Source: Haloechinothrix halophila YIM 93223 (lineage in GTDB: Bacteria; Actinomycetota; Actinomycetes; Mycobacteriales; Pseudonocardiaceae). From it: a stretch of 64,000 nt of DNA. The stretch spans positions 4,863,502 through 4,927,501 of the forward strand of contig NZ_KI632509.1 of NCBI RefSeq assembly GCF_000504245.1, in the 5' to 3' direction. Each line of letters opens with the position of its first letter. Positions within the stretch are counted from its first letter, which is position 1. Below, in pieces: positions 57,512-64,000 of this stretch. Below the pieces are notes generated by a model. The model made no database searches. It saw nothing but the letters and a program-made list of their open reading frames with translations, and was not told the DNA's origin. A program made the translations under genes and the position numbers.

Positions 57512-58246
57512 CTAGGAGCGCCAGAACGGCGCTAGTTCGGCGAGCACACCACGGCCGACTGATGTCAGCGCGATCGGCACGCTGGTGTCGGGCGTCAGGG
57601 GGCCGAGCGGTGGTGCGTATGGCACCGGGACGGGCACCCGCACCATGTCGTCGATGAGGGAGGTTGCAAGTCCGGGGGTGTGCACGTCGACACGGATGAG
57701 CTGGGGCGCGAGCGTCGCCGTGGTGAGGCCACGATGCACCTTCGAGCGGGTTCCGCACACCTGCTCCAGCGTGCCAAGTTCGCGCAGGAAGTCGGCCATG
57801 GGCCGCGTGAGGCGATGCGCGGCAAGAAGACGCGCCAGCGGGGTGGTTGCACCGCTCTCACCACCCCCACGAGGGGGTTTCGTGTAGGGGCGCAGGTCGT
57901 GGCGGTCGATCTGGAACGAGTGCGGCCCCGCGTGCGCGACGAAGAGCAGACAGGGATCCGTCTCGGCGCTCGCCTCAACGGCCGCGTCGGTCGCACACGG
58001 CAGCAGGATCGCCAGATCACGGTCACGGATCGTTGCGTCATCGGTCCAGCGCAGCCACCAGTCTCGGCGCTTGGCGTCACTTTGAGCGAGCGCGTGGTGC
58101 TGGCCGCGGTGACGGTGAGAGAGCTCGCAGCGCAGCCACGGGTAGAGATCCTTGATAAGGACGGGCTGTGGGACCGCGCGCAGCACCTCCCAGTCGAGTT
58201 CGCTCAGCACAGCCAGCGCGGTGCACCGCCGCAGCAGACCGGTCAT
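57512..58246 (-). CDS. Unknown protein paired with an XRE regulator
   Basis: 244 residues, soluble, no signal or membrane helix. Visible segments are LDWEVLRAVPQPVLIKDLYP, RDWWLRWTDDATIRDRDLAI, PCLLFVAHAGPHSFQIDRHD and a C-terminal IALTSVGRGVLAELAPFWRS. The last resembles the end of a winged-helix domain. I do not recognise a catalytic motif. The ATG at 58246 overlaps the XRE stop by four bases (ATGA), so it is translationally coupled to the regulator. A toxin-antitoxin-like or signalling pair is possible but unproven. Confidence 0.6.
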   Translation of the reverse strand: MTGLLRRCTALAVLSELDWEVLRAVPQPVLIKDLYPWLRCELSHRHRGQHHALAQSDAKRRDWWLRWTDDATIRDRDLAILLPCATDAAVEASAETDPCLLFVAHAGPHSFQIDRHDLRPYTKPPRGGGESGATTPLARLLAAHRLTRPMADFLRELGTLEQVCGTRSKVHRGLTTATLAPQLIRVDVHTPGLATSLIDDMVRVPVPVPYAPPLGPLTPDTSVPIALTSVGRGVLAELAPFWRS

Positions 58247-58743
58247 GACGCCCACCGACCGACATCGCTGCCCTCACCGCCAACACCGCCGGCGTGCGCC
58301 AGTTCCACCCTGAGCTGATCGGAGGGAATGTCGCATAGCTGCGCCATGCGAGCGACGGCAGCGGGTGGAAGCGTGACCGCCGTGGTACCGCCTTCGGACA
58401 GGCGTGCCGCCGCCCACTGGCGTAGTGGCCGCAGCTCGGGGTGGGCGATCTCGACAACACTCGCCAGGTCCATGCTGATCGCGGTGTCGTGGCCTCCGAT
58501 GACGGCGTGGTCTACGCGCTCCAGCACAGCGTGGGGGCGGTCGCCGAGAGTCAGGCACAGCTCGGCGAACCGCGTCACGTTGAGGGCCCGCGTGCCGTGT
58601 TCCCATGCGGCCAGGGTTTGCGTGGAGATTGACATCGACAGGCGCGACAGGACGTCGGAGCGAGTCCAGCCCCGAGCCTTCCGCATTCTTCGCAGCTCTC
58701 CGCCGAGCGCGATCTGGTACTGCTCGGTATCCGGTATCAGCAC
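58243..58743 (-). CDS. XRE-type helix-turn-helix regulator
   Basis: 166 residues. The N-terminal HTH (about 10-65: IALGGELRRMRKARGWTRSD, STQTLAAWEHGTRALNVTRF) is Cro/CI-like. The C-terminal half (about 80-166) includes AVTLPPAAVARMAQLCDIPS. GTG start follows GGGAGAA. Upstream partner of the unknown 244-residue protein. The 105 bases upstream (58744-58848) hold no gene and likely the promoter. Confidence 0.75.
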   Translation of the reverse strand: MLIPDTEQYQIALGGELRRMRKARGWTRSDVLSRLSMSISTQTLAAWEHGTRALNVTRFAELCLTLGDRPHAVLERVDHAVIGGHDTAISMDLASVVEIAHPELRPLRQWAAARLSEGGTTAVTLPPAAVARMAQLCDIPSDQLRVELAHAGGVGGEGSDVGRWAS

Positions 58744-58848
58744 GTCGATTCTCCCGATCGTCGTGCGATATCCCCGCTAGCGCCCCTCACAAGGTACCGA
58801 TGCCCCGTATCAGGGGCGAGCGATTCGCGCGGCAGTGATACGAGCCGC

Positions 58849-59071
58849 TCAGTACACCCGTTTGGACGGTTCCCGGTCATCGCGTTCCTGCTCTTCAGCT
58901 TTGGCGGCGTGATACTCGCCCACCAGATGGGCGTTGTTGATGAGGACCAGTTCTGCACCACGCTTGCGTAGCTCCGCGTCCCACACGGCTACGGTTCGCC
59001 CGGTCGGCTCTGTGCGTTGAGGCGGGGCCGTGGCCGTATAGCGCGCCCGCCTTGAGGTCAGACTTCCTCAC
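58849..59071 (-). pseudogene. Unrecognised small gene with a probable frameshift
   Basis: From GTG 59071 the frame gives VRKSDLKAGALYGHG. A +1 frame gives a well-formed tail TVAVWDAELRKRGAELVLIN, then NAHLVGEYHAAKAEEQERDD, ending at 58849. The 223-base span is one base longer than a multiple of three, as expected for one insertion, around 58990-59030. The start overlaps the upstream stop (GTGA), so it was probably coupled to the zinc-ribbon gene. Family unknown. Confidence 0.45.
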
Positions 59072-59400
59072 CCGAATTTCCTCACTGCCGACTCTAGATC
59101 CGCCGTGAGCTCGGCGAATCCCTTGAGTTCGGCGTCTAGTTCGAGCTCGCCGGCGCAGTCGGCACACAGCGGCTCGCCGTCCCACGACCGCAGCCACGTC
59201 TGCCAGGGAGGGGCCATCGACCACCAGGTGCCGCACTCGCGACACATCGCGTCGCCATCCGGACCAATTTCTCGTCCGGCGCGCACCGCCAGCGCGAACG
59301 CAAGCGCGCACTCACACTCGTGTGGGACCCGGGCTCGCGCCAAGGCACACAACGACACCGCGCTCACTGTGGCCGTCGCGCGCACGATGCAGCATTCCAC
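59068..59400 (-). CDS. Small zinc-ribbon-like protein
   Basis: 110 residues. Two CxxC pairs (C53/C56 in MCRECGTWW; C79/C82 in LCADCAGEL) with a 22-residue spacing suggest a zinc ribbon. The C-terminus is acidic and helical (LELDAELKGFAELTADLESA). The GTG at 59400 follows GGAGG; a shorter start cannot be excluded. Divergent from an XRE gene across an AT-rich control region. Confidence 0.5.
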   Translation of the reverse strand: MECCIVRATATVSAVSLCALARARVPHECECALAFALAVRAGREIGPDGDAMCRECGTWWSMAPPWQTWLRSWDGEPLCADCAGELELDAELKGFAELTADLESAVRKFG

Positions 59401-59493
59401 CCCGCCCTCCGCAAGTTAAATAAAATAACAACTTATTTTCTAGTTGTTTATAAACGTATAGCGCATCGCTAGTGCTTCTATCAAGGTTTCGAT
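59401..59493. promoter_or_regulatory. AT-rich divergent promoter/operator
   Basis: A 93-base AT-rich segment in otherwise very GC-rich DNA, between divergent zinc-ribbon and XRE genes. It contains a perfect inverted repeat AACAACT-(8 nt)-AGTTGTT (59427-59448), a typical size for an XRE/Cro dimer site. Several TATAAA-like hexamers are suitable as -10 elements. Confidence 0.6.
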
Positions 59494-59778
59494 GTGCCGA
59501 AACCGCCGCCCGTGTCCGCCGCTGCGGCCGAGCTCGGCCGCCGCCTGCGGCAGCGCCGCAAAGCGGCGAACTTCACTCAACTCGAGCTCGCCTACCAGGC
59601 AGCCAGCACGGTCGCCGCGATCAGCAACTACGAAAACGGTCGTATGCTGCCCAGCCTCACGACGCTGCTCGACCTCGCCTACGTACTCCAGGTTGATCCC
59701 GGCGAACTAGTTAGCCAGCTCAAGCCAGACACATCCCCAGCCGACCGGCTCGGGACCGGACGTCGAGTCGAGCGCTGA
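59494..59778 (+). CDS. Small XRE family regulator
   Basis: 94 residues consisting mainly of an HTH_3 domain (about 10-70: LGRRLRQRRKAANFTQLELA, STVAAISNYENGRMLPSLTT, DLAYVLQVDPGELV). Probably binds the AACAACT/AGTTGTT operator upstream and regulates itself and the divergent gene, like a phage or element repressor. The GTG follows AAGG by seven bases. Confidence 0.78.
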   Translation: MPKPPPVSAAAAELGRRLRQRRKAANFTQLELAYQAASTVAAISNYENGRMLPSLTTLLDLAYVLQVDPGELVSQLKPDTSPADRLGTGRRVER

Positions 59779-60095
59779 CACCTGGCCAACCCGCGTCCAG
59801 CACCCGTAGCAGATACGCGGAGCGGTTGACCGAGAATGCGGCGGCCACCCTGCATCGGCACGAGGTGTTGTTGCGGTCGGCCATCTCCGGCCCCACCCTG
59901 CCGACAGTGGTGGGCGGCGGTGTCCCGCTGGGCGCGGTCAGGGTCGAGCGCGCGGGCGTGGCAGGCTGCGGCAATGGGTTCGGTCCATCGGCCTGCGTGT
60001 CGTGGTAGCTGCTTCGATCTCGGCGGCGGTCGTGGTGATTCGCTCCTACGGTTGGGGGTCGCGGGGGTCAGGGTGCGGCCGGTTGCGCGGCGCGG
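59779..60095. other. Intergenic stretch between XRE and integrase genes
   Basis: 317 bases with no gene I can support. A minus-strand open frame inside it (MADRNNTSCRCRVAAAFSVN...) has no recognised domain. The region just 3' of the integrase (about 59980-60095) is where an attachment site could lie, but no tRNA-like or repeat sequence is evident there. Confidence 0.35.
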
Positions 60096-61292
60096 TCAAG
60101 CGGCGGCGCGCCAGGTGGTGTCGTGGTTGGTGGCGGCGTTGGCGACGGCCTTTTCCCAGCGGGCTTGGAGGTGGTCGAGCAGACGGGCTTCGACCTCGTC
60201 GGCGACGTGGGAGTAGGTGCGTTGGATCTTGTCTTTGAGCACGTGCCCGAGGCGCACGGATTGGGCGATCTCGGGGATGCCGTCGGCGATCATCCAGGTC
60301 TTATGGCCGTGCCGGAGTCCATGGAAGGTCAGGCCAGCGCAGGCGGGCTGCAGCCGTATGCGCGGGTTTCTCACCTGCAGGTTGCCGTCGGCGGCGGGTC
60401 GCATGGCGCGGCGGGAGAAGTTGCTACGCCGGAGTAGTTGTCCATCCAGGCTGACGAAGACGTGCTCGTGGTCGTGGGTTTCCAGGTGCGCACGCAGCAG
60501 CCGGACGAGGAACGGGGGCAGGCTGATGGTGCGGGCCGATTCCTCTGTCTTGGGTGGGCCGAGCCAGAGCTTGCCGGTGGAGTCTTCGTGCAGCGCCCCG
60601 GTCTCGGGATCGACGACGAGATCGCCGGTGTCGTCGTCGAACAGGTGCAGGTTGGGGCGGCGCAACCCAGCCAGCTCGCCCCAGCGAGATCCAGTCCAGC
60701 CGCCGGTGACGACGAGGACTCCTGCCCCGGGCCCGTAGAAGGCGGCGGCCTGGTCGGCGACGTCGAGCGTTGCGGCGGGTTCGGCCCAGACCTTCTCGGG
60801 GGTGCGGGTGGTGTGGCGGCGACGTCCGCGACGACGGGGGCGGATGGGGTTGGCGGGGATGAGTTTCTCGTCCGCGGCATCGGAGAGCATCAGGCGGAAC
60901 AGCTTCATGATGTCGTCGACGGTCACCGGGGCCAACCCGCCCGCACGCAACTTCTTGGCCCAGGCGTGTGCTTTGAGACCGGTGATCGCAGACAGGGCGG
61001 TGTCGCCCCAGCGTGGCTGGATATGGACGGCCCACCGGTTGCGGTAGTTCTGTTCGGTGCGGGGGTCGACATCGAGTGCGTCGAACCAGTCGGGGTCAAC
61101 GAACTCGCTGAGGGTTGTCTGCCCGGCGGCGGGGTCGATCCAGGTCCCTCTACGGCGATCGGATTCCAGGTCGTCGGCGTGGTCTTGGGCGGCCGTCTTA
61201 CTGGTGAATCCCGGGATGGCGCCGATGGTGCCGTCGTCGCGCCGGTAGCGGACTCGCCAGGTGTCGTCGCCGCATTGCTCTACCCAAGCCAT
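60096..61292 (-). CDS. int: Tyrosine site-specific integrase
   Basis: 398 residues. An N-terminal SAM-like/AP2-type arm-binding region (about 1-55), a core-binding domain (60-150) and a catalytic domain follow. Catalytic residues are R203 (TGSRWGELAGL), K248, H324 and R327 (FHGLRHGHKT), H350 (RLGHVLKDK) and the nucleophile Y360 (IQRTYSHVAD). All are intact, so the enzyme is probably active. It lies 91 bases downstream of the excisionase gene, the usual xis-int order of actinobacterial integrative elements. Confidence 0.95.
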   Translation of the reverse strand: MAWVEQCGDDTWRVRYRRDDGTIGAIPGFTSKTAAQDHADDLESDRRRGTWIDPAAGQTTLSEFVDPDWFDALDVDPRTEQNYRNRWAVHIQPRWGDTALSAITGLKAHAWAKKLRAGGLAPVTVDDIMKLFRLMLSDAADEKLIPANPIRPRRRGRRRHTTRTPEKVWAEPAATLDVADQAAAFYGPGAGVLVVTGGWTGSRWGELAGLRRPNLHLFDDDTGDLVVDPETGALHEDSTGKLWLGPPKTEESARTISLPPFLVRLLRAHLETHDHEHVFVSLDGQLLRRSNFSRRAMRPAADGNLQVRNPRIRLQPACAGLTFHGLRHGHKTWMIADGIPEIAQSVRLGHVLKDKIQRTYSHVADEVEARLLDHLQARWEKAVANAATNHDTTWRAAA

Positions 61293-61383
61293 GATGACGG
61301 CCCTCCGTGGTGTGGTCGGTGGTGTCAGGCAGAGCGGATGGACGCTCGTCTCCGCAGCGATGACAAGCCGCCGAAGGACGGAT

Positions 61384-61653
61384 TCAGCGGGTCCTCCGGC
61401 CTCCGGCGGCGCGGGCCGGGCGGGTGCCGGTCGCGACTATGTCGTGTAGGTCGGCGTCGCTGAACCGCAGGTGTCGGCCGAGGTAGGTGCAGCGGACGCG
61501 CCGCTGCCCGGCCTGGCGACGCAGCCAGGACTCGGGCACCTTCAACAAACGAGCGGCTTCCGCCGGGGTGTACAGGACCGGTGGGCTCGACCGGGCGCCG
61601 GTTCCCTCCCGCGTGCCGGCCGACCCAGGCGAGTGGGCCCGTGCGGTGCTCAT
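61384..61653 (-). CDS. xis: Excisionase-like helix-turn-helix protein
   Basis: 89 residues. The MerR-like HTH_17 domain spans about 27-75 (LYTPAEAARLLKVPESWLRR, CTYLGRHLRFSDADLHDIVA). The N-terminal 26 residues are polar and low-complexity. Position next to the integrase supports a recombination directionality role. The ATG overlaps the preceding stop (ATGA). Confidence 0.85.
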   Translation of the reverse strand: MSTARAHSPGSAGTREGTGARSSPPVLYTPAEAARLLKVPESWLRRQAGQRRVRCTYLGRHLRFSDADLHDIVATGTRPARAAGGRRTR

Positions 61654-61931
61654 GCCGCCCGTCCCGGCGCGGTGGGGGCTGGTTCGCCCGCTGGTGGCAT
61701 GTCTGCGGCGGGGCCGGGGTCGACACCGGACGCGCCGATCTCGACGGGTGTCCGCGAATGCCGAAGGTCGATCAGTTCTTCTGAACCCACTAGGGGTGTG
61801 GTGAGGATGAGGACGCCTTCGTGGGCGATGACGTAGGCGGGGACGCCGCGGGCACGGAGCTTGCGGACGTAGCCGAGCTGGAGAAACCGCAGCGGCGGGC
61901 CGGCGTCGTGAGTGGAGGCCGGGGTGGTCAC
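61650..61931 (-). CDS. Duplicated C-terminal segment of the upstream DNA methyltransferase
   Basis: 93 residues. Residues 15-45 (RFLQLGYVRKLRARGVPAYV, then IAHEGVLILTTP) are nearly identical to the C-terminal end of the methyltransferase at 63388. At DNA level 61801-61880 and 63521-63600 match in 75 of 80 positions. The tail is Pro/Ala-rich. It overlaps dcm and xis by four bases each and may be a decayed or exchangeable tail rather than an independent protein. Confidence 0.6.
   Translation of the reverse strand: MTTPASTHDAGPPLRFLQLGYVRKLRARGVPAYVIAHEGVLILTTPLVGSEELIDLRHSRTPVEIGASGVDPGPAADMPPAGEPAPTAPGRAA
61801..61880. repeat. 80-bp direct repeat flanking the cytosine methyltransferase (copy 1)
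   Basis: Matches copy 2 in 75 of 80 positions in the same orientation. Weaker similarity extends on the left (CTGAACCCAC ... GGTGTG). The two copies bracket the cytosine methyltransferase gene. Confidence 0.8.
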
Positions 61932-63391
61932 GCCGCGTCCACCTCCTTCCCGTGTCCGCAGTACTCGCCAGCGGCGGGGTCGCCGATGAGCTCAGCCAGG
62001 TCTGCCAGCAGCAGCGCCACGGCGTAGGCGGCCTGCTGGGGCACGACGCCGTTTCCCAGGGCGCGGAGTTGTGCGGTGCGAGGCAGCGGGAGGCTGGTCA
62101 CCCAGCCTGGCTCGAGTCCCATTAGGAATTCAACGAAGTCGGGGGCCAGCACGGGGCGGCCGTGCGTACCGGGCTGGGTGGGAAACGGCGCGCCTCGGCC
62201 GAGTATTTCTTCCCATCGCCGCACGGCCGCCGCATAGTTGCCCCAGTCCACTCGGGAATGAGCTGTCGCCGGCTTCGCGAGCTCGTGACTGGCTGGGTTC
62301 GCGACGGCTACGAGCCGGCCTCGTCCGCCTCCGGGGTGAGCAGGTGCATGATCGCCGAGGGCAACATCAGGTCGCCCTTGGAGCCCCGTTGCGCCGGGCA
62401 GCCCTTGGTCCCGTCGCTCGCCCGCGGCGTCGGCAGGAATGCCTCGGGATCGACCAGCGGGAGCACCTGCTGCGACAGCGGCGGCCGGAAACCCGCTCCC
62501 GCCCGCCGGCCCGACGTGCCGGTGTCCGAGGCTCTCGGCGTCGGCAACAACCGAATCGAATCGGTCAGCGTCACACACCCCACCGGGGTCGGGCGCCCCG
62601 GTTTCACCACGGTTTGGATCGCGGCCGAACGGGAGTCCGCCGCCGTCGGGGTGGGCAGCAGTTTCACCGTGGCGTGCACCGCGTCGTGGAGGTTGACTTG
62701 GTGACCGCCGGCTCGGCGCCGCGCCGGGTCCGCCGGGCCCCGGTTGTCGCCGTCGCGGGCTTGCGGGGTCGGCAGCATCCGCGTCGAAACTGGCGCGGGG
62801 CCAGGCGAGCAGGAACACCCTCTCTCGTCGGTGGGCCGCGCCGATGTCGGCGGCGCGGACGCTACGCCAGAGCGCGTCATACCCCGCTTCGGCCAGGTCT
62901 CCGAGTACACGGTGCAGGCCGCCGTTTCGCCAGCGCAGTGCGGCGACGTTCTCCACGACGACGAGCGGCGGTCGTAGGCAGCGAATTCCTGCCACGATGT
63001 CGGTCCACAGTCCACTGCGTTGGCCTTTCTCGATGCCGAACCTGCGGCCGGCGGCGCTGATGTCCTGGCAGGGGAACCCGGCGGTGAGCACCTCGACCGG
63101 CTCCACGCGGGTCCAGTCGATGGTGCGCACATCGCCGAGGTTGGGGACGCCGGGCATCCGCGCGGCGAGGATCCGGGCGATGTGGGGATCGTTGTCAGCG
63201 CACCAGGCGATGCGGCCCCCACCGAGCGCGGTGAGTACGCCGAGGTCCAATCCGCCGTATCCGGTGCAGACCGATCCAAGGACTGGACCCGGTCTCGCGG
63301 CGACCGACAACGTCTCGGCAGTGGCCGCCGCCGCGGCGAGGGTGGAGTCGTGCCCAGATCCGCGTGTGGTGCGGTCGGGTCGGGTGCTCAT
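61928..63391 (-). CDS. C5-cytosine DNA methyltransferase, with an internal frame-switched region
   Basis: 487 codons, open throughout. Motif I (GSVCTGYGGLDLG), motif IV with the catalytic Cys (GFPCQDIS), motif VI (VVVENV), motif VIII (RRERVFLLAWP) and motif X (RALGNGVVPQQAAYAVALLL) are intact in this frame. Between about 62797 and 62310 the reading frame becomes Pro/Gly/Arg/Ala low-complexity. The +1 frame there instead encodes the LPTPQARDG / LPTPTAADS / LPTPRASD repeats that such actinobacterial methyltransferases usually carry in the target-recognition region. Two compensating indels, the first probably at GGGG 62797-62800, would explain this. Activity is therefore uncertain. ATGA overlaps on both sides. 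Confidence 0.85.
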   Translation of the reverse strand: MSTRPDRTTRGSGHDSTLAAAAATAETLSVAARPGPVLGSVCTGYGGLDLGVLTALGGGRIAWCADNDPHIARILAARMPGVPNLGDVRTIDWTRVEPVEVLTAGFPCQDISAAGRRFGIEKGQRSGLWTDIVAGIRCLRPPLVVVENVAALRWRNGGLHRVLGDLAEAGYDALWRSVRAADIGAAHRRERVFLLAWPRASFDADAADPASPRRRQPGPGGPGAAPSRRSPSQPPRRGARHGETAAHPDGGGLPFGRDPNRGETGAPDPGGVCDADRFDSVVADAESLGHRHVGPAGGSGFPAAAVAAGAPAGRSRGIPADAAGERRDQGLPGATGLQGRPDVALGDHAPAHPGGGRGRLVAVANPASHELAKPATAHSRVDWGNYAAAVRRWEEILGRGAPFPTQPGTHGRPVLAPDFVEFLMGLEPGWVTSLPLPRTAQLRALGNGVVPQQAAYAVALLLADLAELIGDPAAGEYCGHGKEVDAA

Positions 63392-64000
63392 GCCGCCCGG
63401 CTCCCCGACACGCGCGAGCCACCGCTCGGGTTCCCGGTGTGTCGTGCTCGGCCGCCGAGGGAGCCTCGGACATCCTGACCGTCCGTCGTGATGGCTGAAC
63501 CCACGGACTTTCGAGGTGTGGTGAGGATGAGGACGTCTTCGTGGGCGATGACATGGGCGGGGACGCCGCGGGCACGGAGTTTGCGGATGTAGCCGAGCTG
63601 GAAGAAGGACGCGCGGGGTATCAGGCGGCCGTCACGCAGCCCAGCGAGCAGGGCGACGCAGCGCTGCACGGGGGCGAGTCCGGCGGCGACGGCGGCATCG
63701 AGGGTGAGGGCGGGGAAGTCGATGAGCTCGCCGTCGACGCGAAACGGCCGGGTGGTGATCGCGACGATCCCGCCGGGGGCAAGCAGGGGCATGCTGGTGC
63801 GGAGGATGTCGGTGAAGCCGCGCAGCAGTGCGGACAGGCTGCGGTGGGCGAGGTTCGCGCGGTCGTGGCCGTAGCGGTGGTCGCGCTTGCGGACACCGCC
63901 GCGTCGGCCGGGAGTAGCGATGACCTGGCCGTGCAGGCTGCTGCCGTAGGGCGGTGAGGTGAGCAGCAGCCTGACGCGGCCGGCGTGGGTGCCGGCCAGG
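63388..64000 (-). CDS. Amino-methyltransferase (N4-cytosine/N6-adenine type), C-terminal part
   Basis: The visible 204 codons start at the window edge. The catalytic motif LLTSPPYGSSLHG (motif IV of beta-class DNA methyltransferases) lies 15 residues from the edge. Then come SLSALLRGFTDILRTSMPLL, a SAM-fold strand pair, and the C-terminal FFQLGYIRKLRARGVPAHVI that is duplicated at 61650. The N-terminus lies outside the window. It methylates DNA bases, probably to protect the element from host restriction; its target is unknown. The stop overlaps the dcm start (ATGA). Confidence 0.85.
   Translation of the reverse strand, partial: LAGTHAGRVRLLLTSPPYGSSLHGQVIATPGRRGGVRKRDHRYGHDRANLAHRSLSALLRGFTDILRTSMPLLAPGGIVAITTRPFRVDGELIDFPALTLDAAVAAGLAPVQRCVALLAGLRDGRLIPRASFFQLGYIRKLRARGVPAHVIAHEDVLILTTPRKSVGSAITTDGQDVRGSLGGRARHTGNPSGGSRVSGSRAA
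63521..63600. repeat. 80-bp direct repeat flanking the cytosine methyltransferase (copy 2)
   Basis: Codes the C-terminal segment of the amino-methyltransferase; partner of 61801-61880. Confidence 0.8.

Noticed and set aside
59720-59974. Minus-strand 84-residue frame near the integrase
   Set aside because: Weak composition, overlaps the XRE gene end, no domain or start signal.

Overview
The window is high-GC DNA from an actinomycete. The gene order argS-lysA-hom-thrC-thrB / rho / rpmE / prfA-prmC-TsaC-wecA-atpI / atpBEFHAGDC-DUF2550, followed by murA and a PduO-type adenosyltransferase, matches my recollection of the Mycobacterium tuberculosis Rv1292-Rv1315 block. Separate atpF and atpH genes, a DUF222/HNH (13E12-type) protein, an Mce3R-like double TetR regulator and clusters of ~21-nt intergenic repeats point to a Pseudonocardiaceae-like genome. 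That assignment is inference; no rRNA gene is present.

Layout. 1-4.8 kb: 3'-truncated MeaA-type B12 mutase, LysE exporter, MurA (Asp replaces the usual active-site Cys) and cobalamin adenosyltransferase. 5-6.4 kb: HNH protein, then a tract of 21-nt repeats. 6.7-19.5 kb: a long minus-strand block with a lipoprotein, DUF2550, the whole ATP synthase operon, WecA, threonylcarbamoyl-AMP synthase, PrmC and RF1. 19.5-29 kb: L31, Rho and the threonine/lysine/ArgS operon, with strong hairpins between units. 29-31 kb: an exported DUF3105-DUF305 pair. 31-37 kb: an acyl-CoA/sterol-type beta-oxidation operon (SCP-x-like thiolase, SRPBCC, MaoC, SDR, ACAD, TetR) with a divergent TetR. 37-42 kb: inverted repeat array, PucR regulator, SDR-aldehyde dehydrogenase pair and double TetR protein. 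42-53 kb: a membrane-anchored low-complexity protein, a GGDEF-EAL protein, an SGNH hydrolase, a secreted subtilase, a pore-less voltage-sensor-like protein, HrpB and a glutamate-type binding lipoprotein. 53.43 kb: tRNA-Ala(GGC).

Everything after the tRNA looks accessory. It holds small regulators (ArsR, two XRE proteins), an Ig-like lipoprotein, an ABM-ACT pair bracketed by inverted copies of a ~30-nt repeat, and four small genes that each read as broken by a single frameshift. At the right end is a translationally coupled chain: amino-methyltransferase, C5-cytosine methyltransferase, a duplicated methyltransferase tail, excisionase and tyrosine integrase. It reads as the end of an integrative element or prophage that continues beyond the window. 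The cytosine methyltransferase carries two compensating frame switches around an LPTP-repeat region.

The most unusual items are the frame-switched methyltransferase with its duplicated flanking segment, the voltage-sensor-only protein, the 21-nt repeat arrays (one arranged as a large inverted structure between convergent genes), and the XRE + unknown two-gene module.
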